Source: JAGDMJ01 sp963809695 (GTDB taxonomy: Bacteria > Bacteroidota > Ignavibacteria > UBA10030 > UBA6906). Taken from it: a stretch of DNA of 64,000 bases. Below the pieces are notes generated by a model. It was given only the letters and a program-made list of their open reading frames with translations, had not been told where the DNA came from and did not search any database. The position numbers were made by a program, and so were the translations under genes. Below, piece after piece: positions 16,580 to 25,356 of this stretch; the first letter of the stretch is position 1, and each line of letters opens with the position of its first letter. Location of the stretch: the NCBI GenBank assembly GCA_963809695.1, contig CAWEKI010000005.1, positions 62,001-126,000 on the forward strand. Reading direction: 5' to 3'.

Positions 16580-19500
16580 CTATTTCACCACCGCCACCTT
16601 GATCACGGCCACTCCCGATTGCCCCGCCCCGCTTGCTTCGACGCGGGCGAAATAGATGCCGCTCTGGATGCTGCCCACATTCCAGTCTACTTCATTGTCC
16701 GTTCCGCCGATCCCGGACCCTGTCAGTTCTGTAACCAGGTCACCGGCGAGATCATAGATCCTTACCCGGACCGTGGCATTTTCCTTGACAAAGTACCGGA
16801 TGTGCGTTATCCCGTCGTACACGGGATTCGGCCAGTTGTAGGCCCGGCTCGCCGGGAAAAACTCCTGGGAGACAGAGGGCCCCGGCGTGAGCGTCGAACC
16901 GTCGAACCCGCTGTGACGGGCATCCTTCTGGTACTGAGGCCATGGCTTCACCCATGCCGACCCCGCAAGCCCCGTGGTCCAGGCACTGACCGAACCGTCT
17001 CTGGATGAAGCCACAGCCAGGCCGATCTTCCCGTCCGCCAGGCTGAAGGCCGCCACCGACTGATTCCCCACTCCCGCGGCGAGCGGAAAGCCACGCACCA
17101 TCTTTCCATTCCGGTCAAGCGCCGCAACGACGCCGTCACCGGTCACGCCGACAATATCCGCTGTGCCGTCACCATCCATGTCCGCAACAATGGGATTGGA
17201 TGCAAGCGGTTGTCCTGCCAGCACGGTGACCGGAAAATAATTCAGGCTGACCCCGAGGAAGCTGTAGGCACAGACGCGGGGGCCGCTGAATAGCACGATA
17301 TCCCGCGCGCCGTCTCCGTCGATATCGGCCAGGGCGGGCGGAGCCACGATGGCGGCGCCGGTGTTAACGGGAAATCCAGGGAGGGGATTCAACGCACCGT
17401 CAACAAGGTACAAGTATCCATCGGCTGTCGTGAATGCAAGAGCCGTCGTCCCATGGAAATCCGCGGACACGGCAGGGCCGACAATCTCCCGGCCGAAATT
17501 CTTCAAAGTCTTCGCTCCGGCCGTCGCATTGCCGGGTGAGCGTTGAACGATGGTGACGGTGCCGTCCCTGTTGGTGATGGCGAACGCAGCCCCGCCGAGC
17601 TGGCTGACACCCACCACAGACGACACGGTGTCGACATACGACTTCACAGTATCGAAGATTGTTCCATTGAACGAGGCAAAGTACGCCCTCCCCGCTTCAT
17701 CACCAAAGGCGATCACTGAGTCCGCAACCATTGGCGGAGCGCTAACAGCCCCGGGAACACCGGCATCGAACCAGAGATCGGCAAGCGTGTCGGCTGGAGA
17801 CACATTACGCAAACTGAAAGCGTCTAGACGCCCGGTGGCTCCGGCAGTTAGCCGGCGCGGAAGCACACATTCACTGATCCCATCGTTGTTCAGATCGCTG
17901 ACTGCCAAGCCGGGGTAGAAATCTTCGTTGAGCTCCGCAGACGCGATCATTCCATTCTTTGCGCCGCCCACGAGGGCAGCGGCGCCCTCCGGGGTCCAGG
18001 CATACAGCTTGCCAGGAGGGACCGGCGGCACGGAATCCGTTTGCTGGCCCGCCGGAACGGCCGAACCCATGGTCGAAACAAAAAGCACGGGAGCGCTCTC
18101 GGGCCCCACGGCGATCGCCTGCGGCGGCAGCTGTTGCCCCAGTGATTTCGGGAACCCGGCCAGCGACATCACTGCAGCATCCCCCCGCTCCACGACGGCG
18201 GTCATCCGCGGACCGCGCGGGCTGAAGGCATGGACGATGATATGGCTGTTCGCTCCGGTGTTGCTGTTCGAGTTGGGAAAACTGGTGTGCGAAAATTCGT
18301 TCTTGTAGACCGGCGCGATGTTTCCCTCGAACCAGTAATCGAGGGGAGAGCCTGCCTCGCTCCCGGACCCGGGAGAAAGAAACCCGTACGACTGCCCGAT
18401 ATCCTGCGATCCATCCGCCTCACAGAGGTTCACCCCACGCCGCGCGGGATCGGCATTCACTGCGTCCGAGGCGATCGTCTGCGAGATCACCACCTCATCG
18501 ATGTGCCAGATCAGCACGCCGCCGTCATAAAATGTCCCATCGGGATCGAGGGCGCCGGGAAGACTCCAGTCAAAACTTGTCACGTTGGTGACCACTCCCG
18601 ACAGCGCAGAGATATCATAGGCGTCAAAACCCGCCGTGTCATGGGCAAAGGTTTGTTGTTTCGTCGCTCCGTTGTAAACGGACGTCACGGTCTGTCCCGT
18701 CCTGAGGGGGTCCCGGTTCCGATTCTCGACGAGGAAATATTCCGCGGCACTTATGGGAACGCGATACACCGAGTCCGTCAGAGCAACGGCCGGCAGGGAA
18801 AGCGAAGTGATTCCCGGTGGAACGACAATCGGGGTGATCCACCCGAGCCAGTATTTTTCCCATGCGGAAGGCTCGGGAGGGAAAGCTCCATTGAAACTGA
18901 AGATCGCCTGTCCGTCCATCAGACCGAAACGGCCGATCCCCGAGGCCCCGCTGGCGGTGTTGAAGAGGTCGGGAAGGCCGAGAAAATTCCCGAGCGAGGA
19001 GCAAAGGAGACCATTGATGCTCAGGTTATACGGAGCGTCCCCCGTAGCGGTGGGCAGTGAACGGGTCTCGGTCTCGGGAATTATGAGCGAGTTGGTCAGA
19101 TGATACGTTCCCCCGTTGACCGGAATCCCTTCGTAGGCTTGTCCGTAGAAGCTGCGAAATGCACTGAGGCCAAAATAGAGGGAAGGGATGTCGAGCGGGG
19201 TCGGGTCATAGCCGAGCTGTCCCGCGAGGTCGAGGTCCCGCCCGACACCCGCATGCAGGACCACAAACGCGTCGTAGGCGGAGAAATCCGGCACAAGGTG
19301 GAGTGAATCCGCCGCATGCCAGGCATCCAGCGCAAGGTTTGCCACCGAAACGTTTGATCCTCCCCGCGGCGGGCTGTACGTTCCCATCGTTGTCGGGAGT
19401 GTCACGACCGTGTCCAGCAACGTCGTCCGGACCACCACTTTTCCCCTGGAGACTTTCCCGAAATAGTTCTCAAGAAAGAGAAGATGGTTGCGGAAGTAAG

Positions 19501-19762
19501 AGCCATCATGAGGCGGGGAATCAAGGACGGGCGACGCGGTTGGGGTCAAATCAAATTGACCATCGCCTGTCGTCCGGGTATCCTTATCTTTCTGGAATTG
19601 CACCATGAGCGCGAGCACGCGCACGGTATCCGGCCCCGCAAGAGGCGCCGCCGGGGAAGAAAACGCGTCATCCCGTGAGACCATCACGGGATGACTGAGC
19701 CGTTGGGCAAACGCCGTCAGCGGCAGCACGAGCGCAACAGCAAGAAGCGCGACACGCATCAT
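16580..19762 (-). CDS. Secreted M6-like pseudopeptidase with FG-GAP-type repeats and T9SS sorting domain
   Basis: A 1060-residue exported protein. A signal peptide (MMRVALLAVALVLPLTAFAQ) precedes an immune-inhibitor-A/M6-like domain: the FLENYFGKVSRGK segment and LGLPDLFNT are classical M6 sequence. Where M6 enzymes have HExGH just before LGLPDL, this protein has SSLGN, so both zinc histidines and the catalytic Glu are absent. FG-GAP/VCBS-like repeats follow (AVSDLNNDGISECVL, LADIDGDGARDIVLFS, VADMDGDGTADIVGV). The C-terminus (YNWPNPVYDGITHIRY...VAVIKVAVVK) is a T9SS type A sorting domain. It is likely a PorU-processed surface protein with a binding rather than a proteolytic role. It lies third in the porU-porV operon; a GTG five codons upstream is an alternative start. 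Confidence 0.82.
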   Translation of the reverse strand: MMRVALLAVALVLPLTAFAQRLSHPVMVSRDDAFSSPAAPLAGPDTVRVLALMVQFQKDKDTRTTGDGQFDLTPTASPVLDSPPHDGSYFRNHLLFLENYFGKVSRGKVVVRTTLLDTVVTLPTTMGTYSPPRGGSNVSVANLALDAWHAADSLHLVPDFSAYDAFVVLHAGVGRDLDLAGQLGYDPTPLDIPSLYFGLSAFRSFYGQAYEGIPVNGGTYHLTNSLIIPETETRSLPTATGDAPYNLSINGLLCSSLGNFLGLPDLFNTASGASGIGRFGLMDGQAIFSFNGAFPPEPSAWEKYWLGWITPIVVPPGITSLSLPAVALTDSVYRVPISAAEYFLVENRNRDPLRTGQTVTSVYNGATKQQTFAHDTAGFDAYDISALSGVVTNVTSFDWSLPGALDPDGTFYDGGVLIWHIDEVVISQTIASDAVNADPARRGVNLCEADGSQDIGQSYGFLSPGSGSEAGSPLDYWFEGNIAPVYKNEFSHTSFPNSNSNTGANSHIIVHAFSPRGPRMTAVVERGDAAVMSLAGFPKSLGQQLPPQAIAVGPESAPVLFVSTMGSAVPAGQQTDSVPPVPPGKLYAWTPEGAAALVGGAKNGMIASAELNEDFYPGLAVSDLNNDGISECVLPRRLTAGATGRLDAFSLRNVSPADTLADLWFDAGVPGAVSAPPMVADSVIAFGDEAGRAYFASFNGTIFDTVKSYVDTVSSVVGVSQLGGAAFAITNRDGTVTIVQRSPGNATAGAKTLKNFGREIVGPAVSADFHGTTALAFTTADGYLYLVDGALNPLPGFPVNTGAAIVAPPALADIDGDGARDIVLFSGPRVCAYSFLGVSLNYFPVTVLAGQPLASNPIVADMDGDGTADIVGVTGDGVVAALDRNGKMVRGFPLAAGVGNQSVAAFSLADGKIGLAVASSRDGSVSAWTTGLAGSAWVKPWPQYQKDARHSGFDGSTLTPGPSVSQEFFPASRAYNWPNPVYDGITHIRYFVKENATVRVRIYDLAGDLVTELTGSGIGGTDNEVDWNVGSIQSGIYFARVEASGAGQSGVAVIKVAVVK

Positions 19763-19817
19763 GGGCGAAGAGTGCACCGAGAGAGTGAACGAATGACTGC
19801 GAACGAGCGACGATCAG

Positions 19818-20927
19818 CTACTTCCCGCCCCATCCAATCAACAAAGAGAAACGGATGGTATCCGACAAGGGATGGTCCGGACCGGCAGAGATGTAGCTGA
19901 AATCAAACCCGTATATTTCATACCGGATGCCGGCGCCAAAGGTCAGGAACTTTCTGTTGCCGAATTCCGGATTTTCGTAGAAGTAGCCAATGCGCAGGGC
20001 AATCAGCTTGGGCGCCCCGTACCAGTATTCCAATCCGGTGCTGACAATGACTTTTCTGAGCCCCCCGTCACTCCATGCGGTGATCAGTGACTTCGGCAAA
20101 GGATCGGAGGTCGTGCCATCCCTGTGAACCAGGAGCCTGCTGAAATCCAGCGAAAAGTCCATGGTGTTGTATTCGTCGTCAAAGATCTTGTATCCCATGC
20201 CCACACGAAGGTTCGTCGGAAGCGGATCGGCCTGGGCGGCGTCGACATAGGTCACCTTCGGGCCCAGGTTGGAGAGGTTCACCCCCGCACTGAACCGTTT
20301 GCCGAGATCGCCGAGCAACGGCACTTCCATGACCTGCGGCCGGTACATGAGCGCAAGGTCCACACTGACCGTTGACGCGATCCCGTTCCCTTTTTCCGAT
20401 TCCGTGCCGATGGGAGAGAGCGCGCTATGAATGAACCGGAGGTTAATGCCAAGCCCGAGCTCATCGAAGGCCTTCGTCGCATAGCCCGCGGTAATGGCAT
20501 ACTCAAACGACTTGAATTTATCCACAACCGTGGGGCCGGACGAATTTGTCACCTGGAATTCTCCGAGACTCAGGTAGGTCACGCTTGCACCAATGGTCCC
20601 CCCGATGGCGTCGATCCTCTGCCGGTAGTTCAGATGGTCATAAAACAGATCCGGGAGCTGGAATTGCGGGAGCCAGTTGGCGTGGGTGAGGCTGACTTCC
20701 TGGCCATCCAGAAAGGCGAGCTCCCCCGGGTTCCAGTAGATGGCCGAGACATCGTCCACCGATCCAGTCCCCGATTCGCCGATCCCCGCAGCCCGGGAAT
20801 TCGGTGCAATGAGAAGAAACGGAACGGCCGACTCCCCTTGCGCTGACGCAAGCGAAGGAAGCAAGAGCACAATGAGAGTGATCGCCGCGAGCATGGCGCT
20901 CATGCGAAGACAGAACGGCTGTTTCAT
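19818..20927 (-). CDS. porV: T9SS outer-membrane shuttle protein PorV
   Basis: A 369-residue FadL-like outer-membrane barrel with signal peptide MKQPFCLRMSAMLAAI...ASAQ. The family hallmark follows directly: AVPFLLIAPNSRAAGIGESG then DDVSAIYWNPGELAFL. PorV carries T9SS cargo from the Sov translocon to the PorU sortase at the outer-membrane surface. ATG 20927 is chosen because AGGAGG lies 9 bases upstream; in-frame upstream starts would lengthen the basic leader. It starts 37 bases after porU, the expected partner, and is followed by a cargo-like protein with a sorting domain. No porK/L/M/N or sov is in this window. Confidence 0.9.
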   Translation of the reverse strand: MKQPFCLRMSAMLAAITLIVLLLPSLASAQGESAVPFLLIAPNSRAAGIGESGTGSVDDVSAIYWNPGELAFLDGQEVSLTHANWLPQFQLPDLFYDHLNYRQRIDAIGGTIGASVTYLSLGEFQVTNSSGPTVVDKFKSFEYAITAGYATKAFDELGLGINLRFIHSALSPIGTESEKGNGIASTVSVDLALMYRPQVMEVPLLGDLGKRFSAGVNLSNLGPKVTYVDAAQADPLPTNLRVGMGYKIFDDEYNTMDFSLDFSRLLVHRDGTTSDPLPKSLITAWSDGGLRKVIVSTGLEYWYGAPKLIALRIGYFYENPEFGNRKFLTFGAGIRYEIYGFDFSYISAGPDHPLSDTIRFSLLIGWGGK

Positions 20928-20964
20928 ACGGCACATCCTCCTGGAATAAAATCTTTTCAACAAG

Positions 20965-23900
20965 TTATCTCACAATCGAAAGCTTGCCAAGTGCCTCGCT
21001 GCTGAACCGTCCGTCAGCGGTAGAGACCAACACCTTGTAAAAATACACGCCGTTCGCCAAGATATCCCCGTCCCGGTCTCTGCCATCCCAGGGCACTCGA
21101 ACAAACGATTCCCCTGCAGAAGTGGTCAAGAGCGTCTGAATCAGCCTTCCGGCAACAGTATACACCTTTACTGTAACATTCAGCAATCCGGTCTGGTTCT
21201 GCCGGAACGTGAACAGCGTCGAACTGCCAAAGGGGTTCGGGTAGTTCATCACGTCGACCAGTGTCAGGTGGTCGCTCGAAGAGACATCGAAAAAGGTTTC
21301 CGCGGTCGCAGAATTGTTGAATGAATCCCAGGCCCGCACGCGCAGCGTGTTCCTGCCCTGTGGAAGATCGCTCAGCGGATACTGCACGGATCCTTCCGTG
21401 TAACTGTCCAGCTTGCTGCTGTAGGCGTCGGTCACGTCCGTGCTCTGGGTACTGTTGTTGATCCAGGCTTCGATCCGGTGCCCGATGCCGGAACTGGACG
21501 TGTTGATGCCGTTGGAATCCGCAAGATCCACAATCAACGTCGGTTTCTCGCTCACCATATCTCCCGGACGAAAGCTCCTGTTGTCCAGATAGATCGTGAT
21601 CCTGGGTCCTTTCTGGTCGCCGGCACGCGTCGAATCCGGCGCGCCAATGCGGAACTTGTCAGTGATCCCTGCCCCGTCAATGGCGTTATTCGAAAAATAT
21701 ACCAGCATCCGTCCACGCGCCATCGAATCAGCAAAGGACACGTCCCGGGGCACAATGAACGAAGCATGAAATCTACCGTTGGAGATGGAATTCTCCCCCC
21801 TGAAGATCGTCCCGCCGGTCGCCACATAGGGCCAGTCAACATTGTTATAGAAGTTCACAATGACCTTCGTGCGCGTGGGATCATTGACAAGAAGCGTCAG
21901 TTTTCCGCTGAATGTGTCGTCAACCCCGTTGTCCTGCTTGCGGATCGAGCCCGATACGGTCACATGGGAAAGCGCGCGGATCAGCGCCGGGGTGGTGAGC
22001 GGAACCCCGTTCAGGCTGTCCAGCGGCTGCTGGTTGATACTATCGATGGACGCATACCCCGGCGGAAACTGCAGCCGCATGGTCGGGTCCCCCATGAAGA
22101 AGAACTTCTGATCGTTCGTGCCATTTCCGTTTGGCCCCGCTTTGTAGAGGAAGAGAGCCTCGGCGGGGCGCATGGCCACGACATTCCCGAACGCATCCCG
22201 CTGGAACATGTAGTCATATGTTCCCTGGTTGAGCGCTGCGTTCTCGCTGGCATAGACCTTCCTGGTAGCAGACACGACGGCAATCGCGCCGCCATCGGGC
22301 TTGTTGATCAGCAGCTCGCCGCCGGTATACTTCACAGGATCATCGAATTGCGAGAAATTGCATGTGGCCAGGAAAAACACCGCAAGGCGGTCACTATTCG
22401 CAAGCTGGGGAATCGAGGTCTGGACGTTGAAAATGTTCTCATGAGCCAGCTGTTCCGGATTGCCATGTCCGGCAAAATTGAAGATCAGGAGCCCCTGGTT
22501 GATGTTATCGATGATCGCCTGGTATGCTCCCGGCTTTCGCCTCCCCTGCGCGCTGAATTCCGTGGGATATTCGGCGATGTAGATCTTCTTTTTCTCAAAG
22601 AGATTCGGCGTGTGCAGCTCGGCAAGCGCTTCCGCATCGGCAGAATGCTGAGTCCCGTCCTCCCTGTCGGGAGTCCACGAATCATCTCCGACATACGCAA
22701 TCCTCAACTTCCAGCTGTCGCGCACCGAACCATTATCATACCGGATCAATTTATCCACGACCACTTCGGCTTCCGCGACACTCCGTGATGATATCCTCCC
22801 GAGGACCAGCGACAGGGCATTTCCCGCGCCAAACTTGGCAAAAAAATCATCCGTGGAATACGTGTCAATGTCGTCACGCGATTCAGGACTCTGCCAGGTG
22901 GGCACGTAGCTGGATTTGGATCCCAACAAGCCCTTGTAGTCATACGACCCCTGGCCGAACAGCAGAACATACCGCGGACGCTGCGTCCAATTGTTGTATG
23001 CATAGCGGAGGTAATCCCGGATGGCAGTGATATCCGGCAATCCCCCGGCAAATTCATTGTAGATCTGGTTCACGTCCGTGACCACCGTGGACATGCCCTG
23101 ACTCTGCCTGAACGCCGCAAGGCGGTCGGCCGGCGAACGAAACTCGGGACTTGTGATGATGATAAATTCCGCTCCCGCGGCAAATCCGCGGAGGTCCTGA
23201 TTGGTCACGGCATCAATGGCAGCCGGCGCTTTCCACGCCCCCGGAGTCGCCGCCCAGTATTCCGACGGTTGATGGGCAACCTCCGCAGCCTGAAACGTAT
23301 ACGAACCCGTGACCCCGGTGATCAGCCTGACATCGGCGTACGATGTGACGTTGAACACCCAGGGGGTCTCGGTGAACTGTTGGAGGCGATACTCAGCAAC
23401 CGCACTGGTGTCTGGACCACGGAAGTGGAGCACGTTCTCCACTCCCCACAACATGCGCGGATAAATGACCTCTACCCAGTCGATCCAGGACCCGGCCCCC
23501 GAGCTGGCGGTCTGGTAGGCAATACTGAGCTGGCTGGTATTGTTGCTCAACGTCGACGAGCCAGTGGCCTGCCACGTTCCCGCCGTAGCAATGAGAAATT
23601 CTGACGTCGTTCCCAGCGTGTACGTCCCGAGGATCGTGCTCGACTCCCTTTCCTTGACCGTGAACGATGGCGGCGTACTGGAAGACGCCACCAGAGTGTA
23701 CCGGTACAGTATGACATCGTTGGGAACGAGACCGGGAAGAGGGTTCAGGAGCGTGAATGCGCTGTTCGGTTCGATCCGCTGTCCGTACCAGTCTTTCCCC
23801 GACTCATCCAGATTCTCCGATTCCTTTTCCACTGCCACTGCATCCATGAACTTGTCGGGAGCAAACGCCCCGCCGTTGGCCAGGGAGGGCTGCGCGGTCA

Positions 23901-24990
23901 TTCGCTTGCCGTTCGCACCCCCGAACGTGAGCCAGTAATAGTTCACCTCGGTGTAGTGATTGATATAATGGCGGAGCGTTTTTGCATTGGCATCATACGT
24001 CCACCCCCGCGGCGAGCGTCCGTAGAACACCATGAAATCCCCGGCATCGAACTTCCCATCCGACTCTCCTTCCACATAAACTGCGTTCTCCACGAGATCC
24101 TCGGGGCGGCTGGCGGACAGGTTCTCGGGGACTTCCGTCCCACCGTTGCCGTAGATCTTGATCGTGCGCGGGTCAACCGAAGAGAGATTGATCCCTGCAC
24201 CGGCCAGGTACTGGGAGCTCAGGCGGTAGATACCGTCCTCGCTCACCGTGAGACGATACCATGATCCCGTCTGCAAGACGCTCGACTTGATTACAGCTCG
24301 AGAGGGTGCGACCTTCCAGGAAGAAGCCATATTATAATTGAGGAGCACGTTCTTGAATGGTGCTTCGTCCTGGTTCGGCACAGGCCTCGTGGTCCGCCCG
24401 CCGTAGGAAACCTCGATCACGATCCTGCTGTATTTCCTGACTGTCCTGGCGGCAGGATTGAATTGGAGAGGATAGATATGCACGCCTCCCAACAGCAGGC
24501 TTCTTGACGTGCTGGCGGGTTCAAGCTCCACGATCGACGCAGGCAAAAGCCCGGCCGTTCCGTACGCCGCACTGTTCATGGCATATTTTCCCGTTTCCAT
24601 CATCTTGTCGCGCATGCGCATGCTGGGAACGGGAGCGATGGTCACGGATGGGATGTCCTCATAATCGGTGGCAATCACCTGTACTGTGCTCCCGCTCTCG
24701 CCGGGAAGGGCAACGGGAAAACTCCTGTAGCGAAGGTCCGGCGATCCGGATTTCCTGCGCGCGTCAGCCGGGATGGATCCGGAGAAATCGTAAAGCCTGT
24801 ACGTTTCTCCATCCTGCTGGATCTCCCGTGGCGAGAAAAACACCGGGCGGTACTCGAAGACCAGAGAACGATCGTCGGACCGCACTACTACTACTTCCCC
24901 CGCACCTGCCTCTCCGGCGGGCAGCTGGCCTGCCAGAAGCAGGACGAGCAATGTGACTCCCGGTATGCACCTCTTCAACAGATGTATCAT
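20965..24990 (-). CDS. porU: T9SS C25-family signal peptidase/sortase PorU
   Basis: A 1341-residue gingipain-related surface sortase that removes the C-terminal sorting domain from T9SS cargo and attaches the product to lipid. It has a signal peptide (MIHLLKRCIPGVTLLVLLLAG), a long N-terminal beta-rich region, and a C25 domain with the catalytic His in NFAGHGNPEQ (about residue 838) and the Cys in FFLATCNFSQFD (about 874). An Ig-like region and a sorting-domain-like tail (DVMNYPNPFGSSTLFTF...GKLSIVR) follow. ATG 24990 is chosen because it opens the signal peptide; AAGGGA lies upstream. It heads the porU-porV operon and follows a structured leader with an attenuator-like terminator 22 bases before the start. 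Confidence 0.93.
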   Translation of the reverse strand: MIHLLKRCIPGVTLLVLLLAGQLPAGEAGAGEVVVVRSDDRSLVFEYRPVFFSPREIQQDGETYRLYDFSGSIPADARRKSGSPDLRYRSFPVALPGESGSTVQVIATDYEDIPSVTIAPVPSMRMRDKMMETGKYAMNSAAYGTAGLLPASIVELEPASTSRSLLLGGVHIYPLQFNPAARTVRKYSRIVIEVSYGGRTTRPVPNQDEAPFKNVLLNYNMASSWKVAPSRAVIKSSVLQTGSWYRLTVSEDGIYRLSSQYLAGAGINLSSVDPRTIKIYGNGGTEVPENLSASRPEDLVENAVYVEGESDGKFDAGDFMVFYGRSPRGWTYDANAKTLRHYINHYTEVNYYWLTFGGANGKRMTAQPSLANGGAFAPDKFMDAVAVEKESENLDESGKDWYGQRIEPNSAFTLLNPLPGLVPNDVILYRYTLVASSSTPPSFTVKERESSTILGTYTLGTTSEFLIATAGTWQATGSSTLSNNTSQLSIAYQTASSGAGSWIDWVEVIYPRMLWGVENVLHFRGPDTSAVAEYRLQQFTETPWVFNVTSYADVRLITGVTGSYTFQAAEVAHQPSEYWAATPGAWKAPAAIDAVTNQDLRGFAAGAEFIIITSPEFRSPADRLAAFRQSQGMSTVVTDVNQIYNEFAGGLPDITAIRDYLRYAYNNWTQRPRYVLLFGQGSYDYKGLLGSKSSYVPTWQSPESRDDIDTYSTDDFFAKFGAGNALSLVLGRISSRSVAEAEVVVDKLIRYDNGSVRDSWKLRIAYVGDDSWTPDREDGTQHSADAEALAELHTPNLFEKKKIYIAEYPTEFSAQGRRKPGAYQAIIDNINQGLLIFNFAGHGNPEQLAHENIFNVQTSIPQLANSDRLAVFFLATCNFSQFDDPVKYTGGELLINKPDGGAIAVVSATRKVYASENAALNQGTYDYMFQRDAFGNVVAMRPAEALFLYKAGPNGNGTNDQKFFFMGDPTMRLQFPPGYASIDSINQQPLDSLNGVPLTTPALIRALSHVTVSGSIRKQDNGVDDTFSGKLTLLVNDPTRTKVIVNFYNNVDWPYVATGGTIFRGENSISNGRFHASFIVPRDVSFADSMARGRMLVYFSNNAIDGAGITDKFRIGAPDSTRAGDQKGPRITIYLDNRSFRPGDMVSEKPTLIVDLADSNGINTSSSGIGHRIEAWINNSTQSTDVTDAYSSKLDSYTEGSVQYPLSDLPQGRNTLRVRAWDSFNNSATAETFFDVSSSDHLTLVDVMNYPNPFGSSTLFTFRQNQTGLLNVTVKVYTVAGRLIQTLLTTSAGESFVRVPWDGRDRDGDILANGVYFYKVLVSTADGRFSSEALGKLSIVR

Positions 24991-25012
24991 GATCCCTTGC
25001 CCGGAGGAAAGC

Positions 25013-25051
25013 AAAAAAAAACCGAACGTTATAGGATACTATAACATTCGG
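25013..25051 (-). terminator. Intrinsic terminator inside the porU leader
   Basis: On the minus strand, CCGAATGTTATAG, loop TATC, then CTATAACGTTCGG (12 of 13 pairs) is followed directly by nine T. It lies only 22 bases before the porU ATG and so can act as an attenuator. Confidence 0.8.
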
Positions 25052-25215
25052 CGGATGGTTTTGGAGCCGCCGCCAGTTATAGATCGTCCTTAAAAGTCCC
25101 CTGCGAGCGGACGTGCAGCTTGCGCTTGTTACCGATTAACACTCGTTATGTTTCGGCGCTCGCCGGGAAAACCTTTAATCGAACAACCTATAGGCAGAAC
25201 TCCACATTTTTGGAC
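25013..25215 (-). ncRNA. Structured porU leader RNA (candidate riboswitch/attenuator)
   Basis: The predicted transcript starts near 25215 and ends at a T9 run (minus strand) at 25013-25021. A junction-like fold is visible. A long stem pairs 25103-25109 with 25157-25163 (7 perfect pairs), extended by 25099-25101 with 25165-25167 across one mismatch. Inside it are a hairpin at 25132-25156 (CCGA/TCGG based) and a GCAA-tetraloop hairpin at 25117-25126. Downstream, the segment at 25039-25051 can pair either with 25022-25034 (terminator) or with 25076-25082 plus 25070-25074 (antiterminator). I do not recognise a known riboswitch consensus. Confidence 0.6.
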
Positions 25216-25220
25216 TACAA

Positions 25221-25249
25221 AATATAGAAAGAGGAGCATTGAATGTCAA
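25221..25249 (-). promoter_or_regulatory. Strong sigma70-type promoter of the porU operon
   Basis: On the minus strand TTGACA (25244-25249) and TATATT (25221-25226) are separated by exactly 17 bases. The start is predicted near 25215, giving a 5' untranslated leader of about 225 bases before porU. Confidence 0.78.
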
Positions 25250-25356
25250 GGGGTAACTTACCTCTCTCCGTGTCGTCCCGCTTTTATTGATTCTCTGACG
25301 AAAAAACGTTAGCTTTTAAGACGTCTCGTTCCATTTACCATCATACCCGGTTCGGC

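Noticed and set aside
25013..25356. tmRNA or 6S RNA between glgA and porU
   Set aside because: No tRNA-like ends, tag reading frame or GGTTCGA arm for tmRNA. The long stem is only part of the transcript and is followed by a terminator/antiterminator module that 6S RNA lacks.
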